This document shows positions 11,620 to 25,512 of a stretch of DNA of 64,000 nt, in pieces. How positions within the stretch are numbered: the stretch's first letter is position 1; each line of letters opens with the position of its first letter. Made by a program: the position numbers and the translations under genes. Source of the DNA: Gnetum montanum. Taxonomy: Eukaryota > Streptophyta > Gnetopsida > Gnetales > Gnetaceae. The notes under the pieces are model-generated. The model did not search any database, had not been told where the DNA came from, and was given only the letters and a program-made list of their open reading frames with translations. The DNA lies in contig MNCI01023815.1 in NCBI GenBank assembly GCA_015680685.1, forward strand, positions 276,683-340,682, written 5' to 3'.

Positions 11620-12060
11620 TTAAGTAGGCACTTCATTCTCAGAGGCTACGACCTCTGAGCCCTGCTCCATGTCTACGTTATTGATAGCTTGTGCTGCTAC
11701 CTCGTCACCATGGATCACCACCTCCTTGCCTGCGTACAGTAGGTGGATTTCCTTATGAATGGGCGAAGAGACAACCCTAAGTTGTGCTAACCATGATCTC
11801 CTCAAGATCAGGTTAAACCTGGGAATCTCCTCAACCACAATGAATGTTGCGTTCGTGAGGAACTGATCCCCTACCATGAAGTCTATGTGGACCATGCCCT
11901 TCACCATGACCCGTGCCTTATTGAATGACCTTAGGCATGACATTGTTATGGGTTTGATCTAGTCAACCAAGCCCAACTTGTCTATAATAGGGAAGGGGAT
12001 GACATTCATGGCAGCCCCATCATCAACGTGTATCCTTCAGATTTGGTGTTGGCCGACCCG
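11620..12060 (-). pseudogene. Aspartic protease domain of the Tat-like element
   Basis: The translation contains IHVDDGAAMNVIP at about 12000-12040, matching the retropepsin active-site pattern [D-(S/G)-(G/A)-(A/S)] of Gypsy elements. It continues with FLTNATFIVVEEIPRFNLILRRSWL (the flap-to-C-terminal strand, ILG/LILRR type). One stop interrupts the frame near 11960. It would cleave the Gag-Pol polyprotein. Confidence 0.75.
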
Positions 12061-12839
12061 ACTTGTGATGAATAAGGGTGTTGTAGTCACCTGGCCCCTT
12101 TTGGGATCTTTCTTAATGGAGTTGTTGCAGAAAGTTAGTTGAGACGGTTTGGGCTCTGCAGGCATGGAGGGAAGCATGAATGAATGAATTGCTTCCTCTT
12201 CCATTGGCATGTCTTCATTGACCAGAATCATCGTCAACATGCAGATTAGAGCCTCACGATGTGGGACAGATGTCATGATTAGGTCGTACAAGCTCAATGT
12301 AGTGTTCTTTTGTTTTAGAGCTTGCTTGACCTGAGTGAAGGCATCCAAGAGGTCTTGGCCACCCCCTGTTTACCACCCTTTTCCTCTTCTATTTGTCCCA
12401 GAAGACGAATTTTTTGAGAAGGGGCAGTTTCAGATCTGGGTTCAAACCCTTTTTGGTGAGGCGGCATGGACTGTGTGGTTATAGCAACATCCCTCTTTGG
12501 TGATGAGGGCATAGACCCAGGGAATGAAGATGTAGGCTTGAAAACACCTGGGACGGTACTTCCCCTCGATGTTTGGCTTGCGAAATGCACTTCCCATTTC
12601 TTAGGATGAGAAGGTTGTTCAGCTGTCTTACACGGGGCAGGGGCTGTTGAAGGAGTTGGCCCCCTAATGACAAACAGAGCTAACAGTGTTAACGAGGGAG
12701 GTGGCGTGGTTTTGCTAAGAGGTGGTGTGGGGGTGGATGCCCGGGGAGGGATTCTTAGAACAAACGACTGTTACGAGCTTCGGCCAGCCGCTGGTGGTGC
12801 TAGTGCATCACGTTGAGGCACACGGATCACAAACGGCTA
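12061..12839 (-). other. Linker between gag and protease of the Tat-like element
   Basis: Partly open minus frames (12037-12348, 12315-12590) with Pro/Ser/Lys-rich composition and no recognisable domain. Position and orientation fit the gag-protease linker. Confidence 0.5.
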
Positions 12840-15240
12840 CTAGGGTGGCTTAGGATCACTTTCAATGCCGATGGTGTTGATAACATAGTCGACGTTGTTG
12901 GCGTTGAGGGGGTTAGTGTTGACGTGCAGAGATTGATTCTCAGGATGTACAGGGTTGCTTTCGTCTAATACCATTTTTCCTTGATCAATCATCCTTTGAA
13001 TGTCATCCTTCAACGCCAGACAATAATCCGTGTTGTGACCACATTGTTGGTGGTAATCACAAAACCTATCTAGCCTGAAACCCTTAGGAACTGGAGGCTC
13101 ATTGGGCAAGGCCAAGAAGGGGTTCCTAAGGAGCTCACAGTAGCGCTGATGTCTCCTGATTCCTTCTTCTGACATCTGCTTGTGTTGGATACGCCCCGCT
13201 GCCAATAGCTGCTTCAGAAGTTCTAAAGGCTTGACAGGTAGTGGGGTATACTTTGAGCGATCTTTGCGCTCAAAGTTTGATTTGGGTTGCGTAGATATCT
13301 CGGGTGTAGGTACGAGAGGTTGTAATGCGTTGCCCTACCTAGGCGTGGGGTTAACTACGGGTGCGGTCGGCTTTTTGTTGTTCTTGTTACCATTGTTATT
13401 AGGTTTGGGCTTGGCCTCGATCGCCACAATGGCCACTGTGGCTATTGTAGCCTTACCCTTGTCCTTCTTTGTGAAGGTGTTCTTGTAAGTAACATAGGTT
13501 GGGTCTTTGCTCGCCTCGGCTACATCCTGTATACTCTTAGTCTAAGCGAAGGCTTAACTAAGAGTGCAAGGGGCGAGGTAGTACAGTTTAGACTCGATGA
13601 AGTTATTCACTGCATCCTTAAAGACGGCCAGCAAGTGGGCCTCAACGATGCGCTTGCGAATTTCATTAAGGGTTGCCCTCCAACGCTTGATGTACTTCTG
13701 GACCAGTTCGAGAGGATCCTACTTCATGCTCATTAATTGATCCAACGTGATTTCTGGCTTAAAGTTATACTTGAAGCACGTCATGAACTAGGTCAGAAGC
13801 TCCTCCAGGGTTGTTATGGAGGAGTATGGTAGGGCACGGTACCAGTCTAGGGCCTTTCCGGCCAAAGACATGGCAAAAACGCAGATAATGGTGTGCGGCC
13901 ATTGTTGCAGCAAAAGGGACTCAGACCTAAAGGTAATAAGATGTGCGTTGGGATCCCCCTTCCCGTTGTATTTCGTGAAGTGGGGGAGGGACATCCCTGG
14001 GGGTAGCGTCAGTGCAGGGATTGTATGGCTAATGGGGTCATCCTGGTAAAAGTCTATGACTTGTACTGTGTAGACCTGACAACCTTGAGGTGTTTTATTT
14101 TCTTAGTAGGGGTCTGGATCAATCCAGACCCTGCGACGATGCGGGCAACTAGGGAACTGTCGAGGCAACTCCCATCTATGGAGTAGTCAGGGTAGCAGTG
14201 TGACCCATCGATGGTATTGTTGGGGCTGCCCCCGTAGATGGTGCTGCCTACTTTGTCCACCACCTAGTAGGTGATGTTGTTGGGGCAACAACCGTGGGTT
14301 GGGCTGCGGGATAGACTGTTTGGGTTGTCGACGAAACAGACCATAGTCGCGCGTTGGGTTGTACCATTTTCTGGATTTGGTAGGTTTGCTGGCGAACATG
14401 GTGAGACATCTGCGATGGTAGTGTAGCAGGAGCAGTGAATGGGATCCACCACATGGACGAGCCTGGGTCCATCGCTGATGGTGGGACAGGTGTAAATGAG
14501 AGAATAGAAGTGAAAGCTGCGTACGATTGTGAAGTAGGTACAATGTGAACATGTGGCAGGGTAGCCGTGATTGGCGTGTGATGCGCCACAGGGATAGACT
14601 GATGAACAGTTTTTGGAGGAATAGTGGCTGCAAACGAAACAGGGGAATAAGGGCATTGATAGGCTGAGGAGATGACGTGGCTACCCATTGCAGATGTAAT
14701 TGTGGGTTGCAAAAGCGTAGGCGTGATCATGAAGGGAGCAGCAACAAACAATGGGTTGGTTCAGAAAGACTGGGTAGGAGGGACGGTAACGGTGTTGGTT
14801 TGACCTCCCTTGTCAGATTGGGAATCAAGTTCCTCCTATTCATCCTAGAAGGTCTTGTCATAGTTAGACACTGTGTCCTGCTACTCCCTAAGCCTAGCCA
14901 ACTGGATCAGTTGGTCTAGAAGCCATTGATTCATCTGTGTCAAAGGAATGGAAGCGTCGGGAGTGGGAACAAATTCCTTCCCATTGCAATAAACGAACTC
15001 GAAGCTATGTTTATCTTCGAGTTCTTGTGCATCCAAGGGCAAGTTCACCTGCAGATTTGCACAAAGAAAGTTATAGCATTCATGTTGCTGGGCCAAGCCC
15101 TCAGGCCCTCGATTTTGGCTCCTGAGGGATCGGCATGGCCCCAGCCCTGGGCTGAGTGGTTGTTCGGCACCGGTAATGCCTTGAACCATGATGGGAACCT
15201 CAACATTGAAGGTGTTAGCAATGGTGCTTGAAGAAGTCAT
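12840..15240 (-). pseudogene. gag of the Tat-like element
   Basis: ATG at 15240 opens MTSSSTIANTFNVEVP. A long Pro/Thr-rich N-terminal part follows (14248-14751 open), then the retrotransposon gag domain (LPHFTKYNGKGDPNAHLITF ... SLAGKALDWYRAL, 13788-13994). The rest of the helical domain (IKRWRATLNEIRKRIVEAHLL, about 13600-13690) is followed by a zinc-knuckle variant FCDYHQQCGHNTDYC at about 13010-13060. Stops and frameshifts occur throughout. The order and the CxYHxxxGHxTxxC knuckle are typical of Tat-type Gypsy gag. Confidence 0.8.
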
Positions 15241-15647
15241 TGGTATCAAACTAAAGGGCTTTGCAAATGAGAAAAATAAAGGAATCGGAAAGTAATCAAA
15301 AAGGCTTTATGTCTTGCCGGATTCCAAAGGAATCATTGGAGTGACCGATCTATACCACACGATGCGTAAACAACTGCAAAAGGGTGTCACGTTTACGCTA
15401 GTGCGCGATAGGGTACAGAACATGTGCAAGACTATCGTAAGACAAGCGAGTTAATTGGCGATCGGAGGCCTTATGTCTTGTAGGGTTCCGGAGGAATCGT
15501 CGAAGCGACCGGTCTGCACCGCATGATGCATAAATAACCACAAATGTGTGTCAGGTTTACACTAATGCGTATTAGGGTGCAGAATGCTTACAAGACTATC
15601 GTAAAACATGGAAAGGGCACCAAGCCCTCCTTCTAGTTCCAGAAAAC

Positions 15648-17004
15648 TATTACAACCCAAAACGTCGGCGGCTGGAAAACACCAAGAGGTCGTCGGTCGT
15701 GACAGTCTTAACCTTGGATCCGCACGAGGGCCGTGCTGGATAAAACAGAAACGAGGTGCCCTGAACGGTCTGGTCAATCAAATAGAGACTTAGTCAGTGT
15801 TAATATAACCTTTTGCAAATGAATAATTTGAAAACGGGATTTATAGCATAAAGTAATTTTTAAACGTAAAAGGAGCAGAAAACGATGTAAAATGCAATGA
15901 TAAGCAAGAAAAAAAAGTAAAATGTAGTTAGAAAAATGCACCGCTTCAAGAATGTGACTTCACTTTGTCAAGGTGGATACAATTGGTTGCACGACGCTGA
16001 GGGGCGCAGGGATCCCAAGGGTAACCAAGACGTTTAGAGTAAGACAATTGTATGCTTGAACGCGGACTCGAGAGTCAACAATGAAAAATGCTATGGGGCT
16101 GGCAGAAAAGAGTGGAGAAGAATGCCAAATGAGAGTGCCAACTGTTTACAGTGTCAAGCAAGATGTTTACAATGCTCAGGAATACAATGCTAACTTTTTG
16201 CTTGCCAGCCAGCCAATTTACCAACCAGCTACCTAGTCCCCTTTTCCCCCCTTGAGCATTGCTCATTGGGGTATTTATAGGGCCAAGGGCATGCAAAAGA
16301 TGCAGTTTGGATACCACGTGTCCTGGGCCCGTGTTGACGTGTTTGTGCTGCATGGTCGTGCATGATCATTGGACGAGCCTACCATACTGTAATTATGAGT
16401 CTGCCATGTTGTAATTACGTTGTCAGAACTTGGAGATGTGTGCTAACACTCCAAGCTAGTGAAGTGCATTGACGTATCGTAATTGCTTGCTACGCTGCGC
16501 TATGCTTTGTAGCGTAGCATGTTGGCGTAGCGTAGCGTCTTGCTATGCTGTGCTATGCTATGCAGCGTAGCATAGCGTAGCCACTAGTTTAAGGTAAAAA
16601 CTTGTGTTGCGTATTGCTGAATGTGTCGAAAACCTTTGAAGTGCTCTGACTGCTTTTTGCATACTTGCTACGCTATGCTACGCTGCGTAGCGTAGCAGCT
16701 GGCCTTAGTTGGGAAAACATTGCCAATCTGCAAACTTTGCTTTTTGCACTGTGAAACTTGCGAACTTGCTAATCCTGACCTTTGAGATGCCTTTCGTTGC
16801 TCTAGTAGAGTTGCTACGCTACGTAGCATAGCAATCAACATGGCCTGCTTTTTTGCCGAGTTTGCGGTTTTCTGGTGAAGGAGCCATTGTTGAAGAACTT
16901 GTGGCTGAGCGAAGCAACTATTTTCGAAGGTCAGAGACGCTCATTGAGTGCATTTGAAATCACTAAGTAGGTCGAGCCTTCCTGCCTTGCTCTCGCTACG
17001 CTGT
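15648..17004 (-). repeat. Right (5') LTR of the Tat-like element, truncated
   Basis: Aligned with 4100-5483 from TATTACAACCC onward. The two copies differ mainly by C/T and G/A changes. It ends abruptly at 17004 where an LTR of the copy-A family begins. The sequence just inside (15601-15647) should hold the primer-binding site, but no tRNA could be assigned confidently. Confidence 0.8.
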
Positions 17005-17172
17005 TGATGAGTGGCGAGGTACCCCTACACTCAACCATACGAAACGAGCGTCGCACGCGCGATCCGGTCGAACTCCGCAGATGGACTAGTTGTGGTATCT
17101 AGATAGTTAGCCTTAGGTCACAGTTCACTGTCTTCCCATCTAGACTAGTTTTGCATATGTCACGTATGGTTT
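17005..17172 (-). repeat. Partial LTR of the A/B/C/D family, inverted, inserted in the Tat-like LTR
   Basis: It starts TGATGAGTGGCGAGGTACCC and matches the starts of the minus-orientation LTRs at 46898, 54550, 46278 and 37046. It runs into the gap. It could be a solo LTR or the edge of a full element, which the gap hides. Confidence 0.85.
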
Positions 17173-18101
17173 NNNNNNNNNNNNNNNNNNNNNNNNNNNN
17201 NNNNNNNNNNNNNNNNNNNNNNNNNNNNNNNNNNNNNNNNNNNNNNNNNNNNNNNNNNNNNNNNNNNNNNNNNNNNNNNNNNNNNNNNNNNNNNNNNNNN
17301 NNNNNNNNNNNNNNNNNNNNNNNNNNNNNNNNNNNNNNNNNNNNNNNNNNNNNNNNNNNNNNNNNNNNNNNNNNNNNNNNNNNNNNNNNNNNNNNNNNNN
17401 NNNNNNNNNNNNNNNNNNNNNNNNNNNNNNNNNNNNNNNNNNNNNNNNNNNNNNNNNNNNNNNNNNNNNNNNNNNNNNNNNNNNNNNNNNNNNNNNNNNN
17501 NNNNNNNNNNNNNNNNNNNNNNNNNNNNNNNNNNNNNNNNNNNNNNNNNNNNNNNNNNNNNNNNNNNNNNNNNNNNNNNNNNNNNNNNNNNNNNNNNNNN
17601 NNNNNNNNNNNNNNNNNNNNNNNNNNNNNNNNNNNNNNNNNNNNNNNNNNNNNNNNNNNNNNNNNNNNNNNNNNNNNNNNNNNNNNNNNNNNNNNNNNNN
17701 NNNNNNNNNNNNNNNNNNNNNNNNNNNNNNNNNNNNNNNNNNNNNNNNNNNNNNNNNNNNNNNNNNNNNNNNNNNNNNNNNNNNNNNNNNNNNNNNNNNN
17801 NNNNNNNNNNNNNNNNNNNNNNNNNNNNNNNNNNNNNNNNNNNNNNNNNNNNNNNNNNNNNNNNNNNNNNNNNNNNNNNNNNNNNNNNNNNNNNNNNNNN
17901 NNNNNNNNNNNNNNNNNNNNNNNNNNNNNNNNNNNNNNNNNNNNNNNNNNNNNNNNNNNNNNNNNNNNNNNNNNNNNNNNNNNNNNNNNNNNNNNNNNNN
18001 NNNNNNNNNNNNNNNNNNNNNNNNNNNNNNNNNNNNNNNNNNNNNNNNNNNNNNNNNNNNNNNNNNNNNNNNNNNNNNNNNNNNNNNNNNNNNNNNNNNN
18101 N
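17173..18101. other. Assembly gap (929 Ns)
   Basis: Unsequenced. It should contain at least the remainder of the inverted LTR, the end of the Tat-like LTR and the last part of copy A up to its polypurine tract. The real length is probably larger than the run of Ns. Confidence 0.95.
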
Positions 18102-18150
18102 GTGGGGGTATGATGAATCATGGTTTGCCAGGTGCTGTTATCAGACCCCT

Positions 18151-18240
18151 GATATCAGGTCTGATGAGCCCCGATATTGGACCCTCGATATCAGGTACGC
18201 GATATCGGGGCCTGCCAAATGATATCGGACATTCGATATC
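18151..18240. promoter_or_regulatory. Phased GATATC cluster in the U3 of the copy A LTR
   Basis: The palindrome GATATC (or GATATT) starts at 18151, 18173, 18187, 18201, 18221 and 18235. Three of the five intervals are exactly 14 bp. It lies just upstream of the LTR TATA box, where U3 control elements are expected. Confidence 0.6.
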
Positions 18241-18258
18241 AGGGCCAATCTCATTGCC

Positions 18259-18266
18259 TATAAATA
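18259..18266 (+). promoter_or_regulatory. TATA box of the copy A LTR
   Basis: TATAAATA about 150 bp into the LTR. A candidate polyadenylation signal AATAAA follows at 18439-18444, giving a normal U3-R-U5 order. Confidence 0.7.
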
Positions 18267-19021
18267 AGAGGCAATGCACTTGGTTTTGACATTAGTTCTT
18301 AGTCCCTTACCCAAACTCTTGTAGTTTTTTCTTCTTAGAGTTAGAATTATTTCTCAGTGCATGCCCATAGCGTGATGATTGTAATTGTACAGCATCCTTT
18401 ATTCAAGTGTGATGTACTTGGACACGTACATGACTGAAAATAAAGATCGAGATTACCTCATCATTGCAACATTCACTTAGTTTAATTATTTATTTGTTAT
18501 TGTTATTTATTGCTTTCGTAGTTAACATTTTTTTACCCTAAACTCCTTAAACGGAGAATGAATATGACTTAATCACGAGCATTTAAGTGTGACTACTTGG
18601 TAACCCAATAATGTACCTAGGATCTGCGCTTGGTAATCCCAGTAGTAGTCGTGCACGAGGTCTAAGATGTGTACGAATGATTAAGAAACGAATGCTCATC
18701 GCACTTAAAATAGCTTAAATTCTCTCTCCCTATCTCCTATTAGTCTAGATTATCTCTCCCTTTTCCTCTTAGCTTAATTAAAAATATTTTCCATTGCTTC
18801 TAGGAGTAGCACTAGGTTAGAAACCACATCATACACCTCACTCTAGACTAAACCATACATGACAAAGCAAATACTAGTTCAAGTGGGAAGACAGCGAACT
18901 GCAATCAACGAGTAACTATCTAAATACCACAACTAGCCTGTCTGCAAAGTTCGACCGGACCAGATTGTGCATGAAACGCTTGTATTCGTATGTGAGTATA
19001 GAGGTACCTTGCCACTCATCA

Positions 19022-19182
19022 CCTATGAAGAAAATTCTACCATTGTGTTCCTTCAAGGGAGACTAGTTGGTCTGACAGAGCCAATTAAAAAGGTGGATCA
19101 AAGAGGAAGTTTTAACGTTCATCAGAAATGGAACATCATATTGGAAATTGCTTTCACAAAAATTGACTATAAGGTTCGGTGA
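19022..19182 (+). pseudogene. Unrecognised open frame abutting the LTR, possible interrupted exon
   Basis: The 161 bp directly after the LTR end are open and read YEENSTIVFLQGRLVGLTEP, then a KWNIILEIAFTKIDYK stretch, before TGA at 19180. Composition and amino-acid pattern look coding, unlike the flanking AT-rich DNA, and AAG|GTTCGG near the end could be a splice donor. The upstream part would have been displaced by copy A. I do not recognise the family. It could also be chance, or part of another dispersed element. Confidence 0.3.
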
Positions 19183-19629
19183 TTACTCGGACGCGGCGAT
19201 TCAGATACCACCGTAACCAGAACTCAACTGAATTTTGACCTATTAAATTTTATTTCAGCTACTTCGGCATGTGCCTGCATGTAAAAAAAAACATTTCTTT
19301 GGTATCTCATAATTAACATCAGCAAATTTGAAATGGGCTTCAACCGCAGAAGCATTCCGTGTATTGTCAAGAATCATGCATTTTAACAAATATTAGTTTT
19401 TGACATATGACAACTTGGCTAACACAGAGCTTTACTAGAACTACTGCTCAAAATTGTTATCTTCATACAAGGGGGATAAAAGACTTGCAATAGAATCTCT
19501 TTAATGCTATAAGAGCATCATGAAACTGATAGCTTTGTCAAAATCTCTTCCAACCTGAGAGAGCAGTATCTAGAAGCAAAATACAGCTATATTACAAAAT
19601 CATTTTAATAAAAACAATTGCCAAGAGTA
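19183..19629. other. AT-rich intergenic DNA downstream of adenylate kinase 6
   Basis: No reading frame or repeat recognised. It presumably includes the 3' untranslated region of the minus-strand gene. Confidence 0.5.
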
Positions 19630-22673
<3,044 letters not shown>

Positions 22674-23239
22674 TCTCACTTCACTCAAATTTGCAGCAGC
22701 GGCAAACACAGGAGAGAGCTTTTGTTTTCAAGTTTTCTTCCTATGAAGCAATTCAGTTGCGACTTTGGTCTTCAATTTTGTAAGCATGTTTGTTGCTCTT
22801 TTCAATAGTCATGCCGTGCGATGCCCACAATTGGAACAGGGTTTGCATTTTACCATCTCGGAAATGGAGAACAGGCCACATCTGCCATGATGTCTGTAGG
22901 GATTGTGGGCTTGAGTTTTTGGGTTTTTGAAAAAAACAAAAAACAGGAAGAAAGATTGGTAAGTGAGAATCACAGCATGCATAAGCCCCATCTTTGTTTT
23001 TCCTCAGCTAGCTTATCTCTCGTGTAAGGGATCTTAGTTTTAAAAAACTGCAGGTAAAAATTGGTAAATGTTAGCACATTTTCTCCCATGGTATCCTTAA
23101 TGAGCTTCCCTCTCATTCTCTTTGGTGATCATTTGCGGCCACTTATGCTTTTCAAAACAAATCAACCTTTTCACTTGACAGATTTTATTAGAAAAAAAAT
23201 GGTATTCTGCGAATGGATAACACCCCTAAAAATGTGTTT
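22674..23239. other. Upstream region of adenylate kinase 6, no gene seen
   Basis: It presumably holds the 5' UTR and promoter. Short open frames on both strands have no recognisable product. Confidence 0.45.
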
Positions 23240-23930
23240 TCTTTAACAGTGAGGTGTTAGCCTAGTGGTATAGGTCTTGGCTTGGTAACCCTACTTCACA
23301 AGTTCAATTCTACTAGGTAGCATTGAGTTATAAACTTCTATAAATCTTGAAGTTTGTCTATATTTCAATTATTTGGAGTTTCAACACCCTCAAACAAGTA
23401 TGTTTCAATTATTTTGAGTTCCAACACCCCCAAAAAAGTATTATCTTTAACAATCAAGTGTTAGCCTAGTGGTACAGGTCTTGGCTTGGTAACCCTAAAT
23501 TACAAGTTCAATTCTACTAACTTGAACTAAGTTATAAACTTTTATAAATTTTGGGTTTTACCTATGTTTCAATTATTTCGAGTTCCAACACCCCTAAAAA
23601 AGTATCTTTTTTAACAATTAGGTATTAGCCTAGTGGTACGGGTTTTGGCTTGATAACCTTGGGTCATAGGTTCAATTCTACTAGATTGCACTAAGTTAGT
23701 TATAAACTTCTATAAATATTGGGGTCCACCTAAGTTTGAACATCCCCACAAAAGTGTCTTCTTTACAAAATTATTGACCTTTTTTAAATGCTAGGTTACA
23801 CTAAGTTATAAACTTCTATAAATCTTGGGATCTATCTATGTTTTAATTATTTTGGGTTCCACCACCCCCAAAAAGTGTATTCTTTACAAAATTATTAGTG
23901 TATTCTTTACAAAATTATTAACCTTTCTTA
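23240..23930 (+). repeat. Head-to-tail tRNA-derived SINE-like units
   Basis: Three units begin GTGTTAGCCTAGTGG or close variants at about 23255, 23459 and 23626. Each has an A-box-like TAGCCTAGTGG, then about 35-40 bases later a B-box-like GTTCAATTCT, then a shared tail (AAGTTATAAACTTCTATAAAT, ending with AATTATTTxGAGTTCCAACACCCC). A fourth, headless tail lies at 23790-23890. The arrangement is that of a Pol III-type internal promoter followed by a SINE body. A further copy of the tail lies at 55790-55830. Confidence 0.65.
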
Positions 23931-24454
23931 AATGTTGTTGTTTCTTTCATTGTCAAACAAGTTAAGGAATTGAGGGGAAGGTTAAAGATAATTGGATATG
24001 AGCAAATGGTTCTCATTTCTCAAACTTCTCAATTTCTAAATTTAGCAGTAAAATTACTCCATCACGGCATCGTTTTCTTTAATTGAATTAGAAATGGAAT
24101 ACTATTTGGTATATTGACCAATAGAGTAGTACTTTTTAAAAGCTTTGGATATGGTTTGTCAACCTAAAATTAAGATTTCAATATAGTCATTTTCCAATGC
24201 GATCAAGATTTCATAATCTCGGAATAAATTCCTAACTACTTTTTTTACTAAATTTGAAGCATTGTATCACTTATTTTGGGATTGCCCCAAAGTTGAGCCT
24301 ATAGCAATGTTTTTGTTTAAACTACTTTTCAAGACAAGCTAATGTCATCCTCCTTTCTACAATATATTTCTAAAACTATTACCAAACCCTATGAGGCTTT
24401 TTAGCATTTTTGAATCTTTTTATATATTTAGATGAGGCAGCCTTGAATTCTACT
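23931..24454. other. AT-rich DNA, nothing recognised
   Basis: No coding frame, hairpin or repeat of note. Confidence 0.4.
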
Positions 24455-25512
24455 ACTGCATAAGATATCCAAAATATGTTGCAAATTCCAGAAAATTATT
24501 ATCATTCATCTAGTCTTCAAGTGAATGTACAAGAAAAAAACCAAATTGATGATCTAGGGTACAAGAAAAAACTGTTATAACTTCTATTTTAGAAGTACTA
24601 ATATGCAAATAGTAGATTCTTTTAAATATTTAGGTCTCATTTATATGAACAATTACATATGGGGGACATACATCAAAGCAAAAATAGCAAAAGGTTTCAA
24701 GGCTTTGTATGCTTTCAAAAACAAGTGTCAGGATTTAGGCCTTTGGGCTTGGAAAGTTAGAAAATAAAATTTTCAAACTATCATCTATCCTATTATACTG
24801 TATAAATGTGTTGTTTGGGGATCTGAACTCAATGCTAAACTTTGAAAAGATATTGAGAGTGAAAAAAAAAAACTTTTCTACTCAATGAGTTAAAGGTGAA
24901 AATGCAAACACCTTACTCAATGTTATTATGTGAATGTGATTTATTACCTTTAGACATAGAATCCTTGTGTTAATTCATTACATACACTCATAGCTTACAT
25001 ATCTCAAGGCAAGACAAATTCTCTAAAGTAGTTCTTGAGGATTTGCAAGACTGTGGTTGGTATTTTCAAGGGATATAATAGTTGAAAAAATGGAATATCT
25101 CTTGGAAGGACATATAGCAAAATCCTAAGCATATTTGCCAACTAGTCAAGTAGAAGGTTTTAGCATAGATGTGGACTAATGTGGAAGACATGAGATAATT
25201 TTATTTACACCACATTAGATCTAATAAACTAGATGTAAACTCTCACTATCTCTCAACTACTATTTCCATCAAGTATTGGAATGCTATGAGTAAGCTTCAC
25301 TTAAGTGCTCATTATTTTAGAATTGAAAGTGGGAGATGGATTCAACTCTCCTAAGAAGAGTGCATTTATAGATTGTACATATTAGGAGTTACATGTGTTT
25401 CTTTCTTATGCTATGTCTACCCATTTGAGACAACATTATAATGTTACAACAAAAAGCCTGTATGATTTGTTTTTGGACGTAATAAAGCTTCATTTCATTT
25501 TATTTTAGAAAT
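24455..25512 (+). mobile_element. Degenerate LINE fragment 1 (3' part of ORF2)
   Basis: Broken frames give FKYLGLIY, then a stretch around GFKALYAFKNKCQDLGLWAWK and a YKCVVWG-type motif. These belong to the region after the fingers/palm of plant L1-type reverse transcriptase (FKYLG...LLYGxEVWG). It ends with AATAAAGCTTCATTTCATTTTATTT. It matches LINE fragment 2 almost along its whole length. Many stops and frameshifts. Confidence 0.65.

Larger units (their letters stand above)
4100..17004 (-). mobile_element. Ty3/Gypsy LTR retrotransposon, Tat-like, inserted in copy A
   Basis: Direct repeats of about 1.36 kb start at 4100 and 15648, and all coding domains between them read on the minus strand. 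In element order these are gag, protease, reverse transcriptase, RNase H, a second RNase H-like domain and integrase. The extra RNase H and the CDYH...GHNTDYC knuckle are characteristic of the Tat/Ogre/Retand group. Many stops show it is defective. Three single-N joins (8424, 8825, 10640) mean local order may be wrong near them. The right LTR is cut at 17005, so the right end and target duplication cannot be seen. Confidence 0.85.
18102..19021 (+). mobile_element. Copy A, 3' end: polypurine tract and 3' LTR
   Basis: GTGGGGGTA (18102-18110) is the polypurine tract. The LTR begins TGATGAATCATGG at 18111 and ends ...CCACTCATCA at 19021 (911 bp). It is homologous over its length to the copy B LTRs (27365-28225, 35284-36129). 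The upstream flank of copy A lies outside the window, so its target-site duplication cannot be checked. Confidence 0.85.

Noticed and set aside
4100-17004. The Tat-like element as the helper supplying pol to the pol-less family
   Set aside because: The LTRs share no similarity and no tRNA-Asp primer site could be found next to its 5' LTR. Co-location is explained by insertion into copy A.
17099-18121. Long open frames across the N run
   Set aside because: They consist almost wholly of unknown bases.
23252-23312. True tRNA genes
   Set aside because: Only A- and B-box-like words are present; no acceptor stem pairing or anticodon arm could be drawn, and the units carry SINE-type tails.
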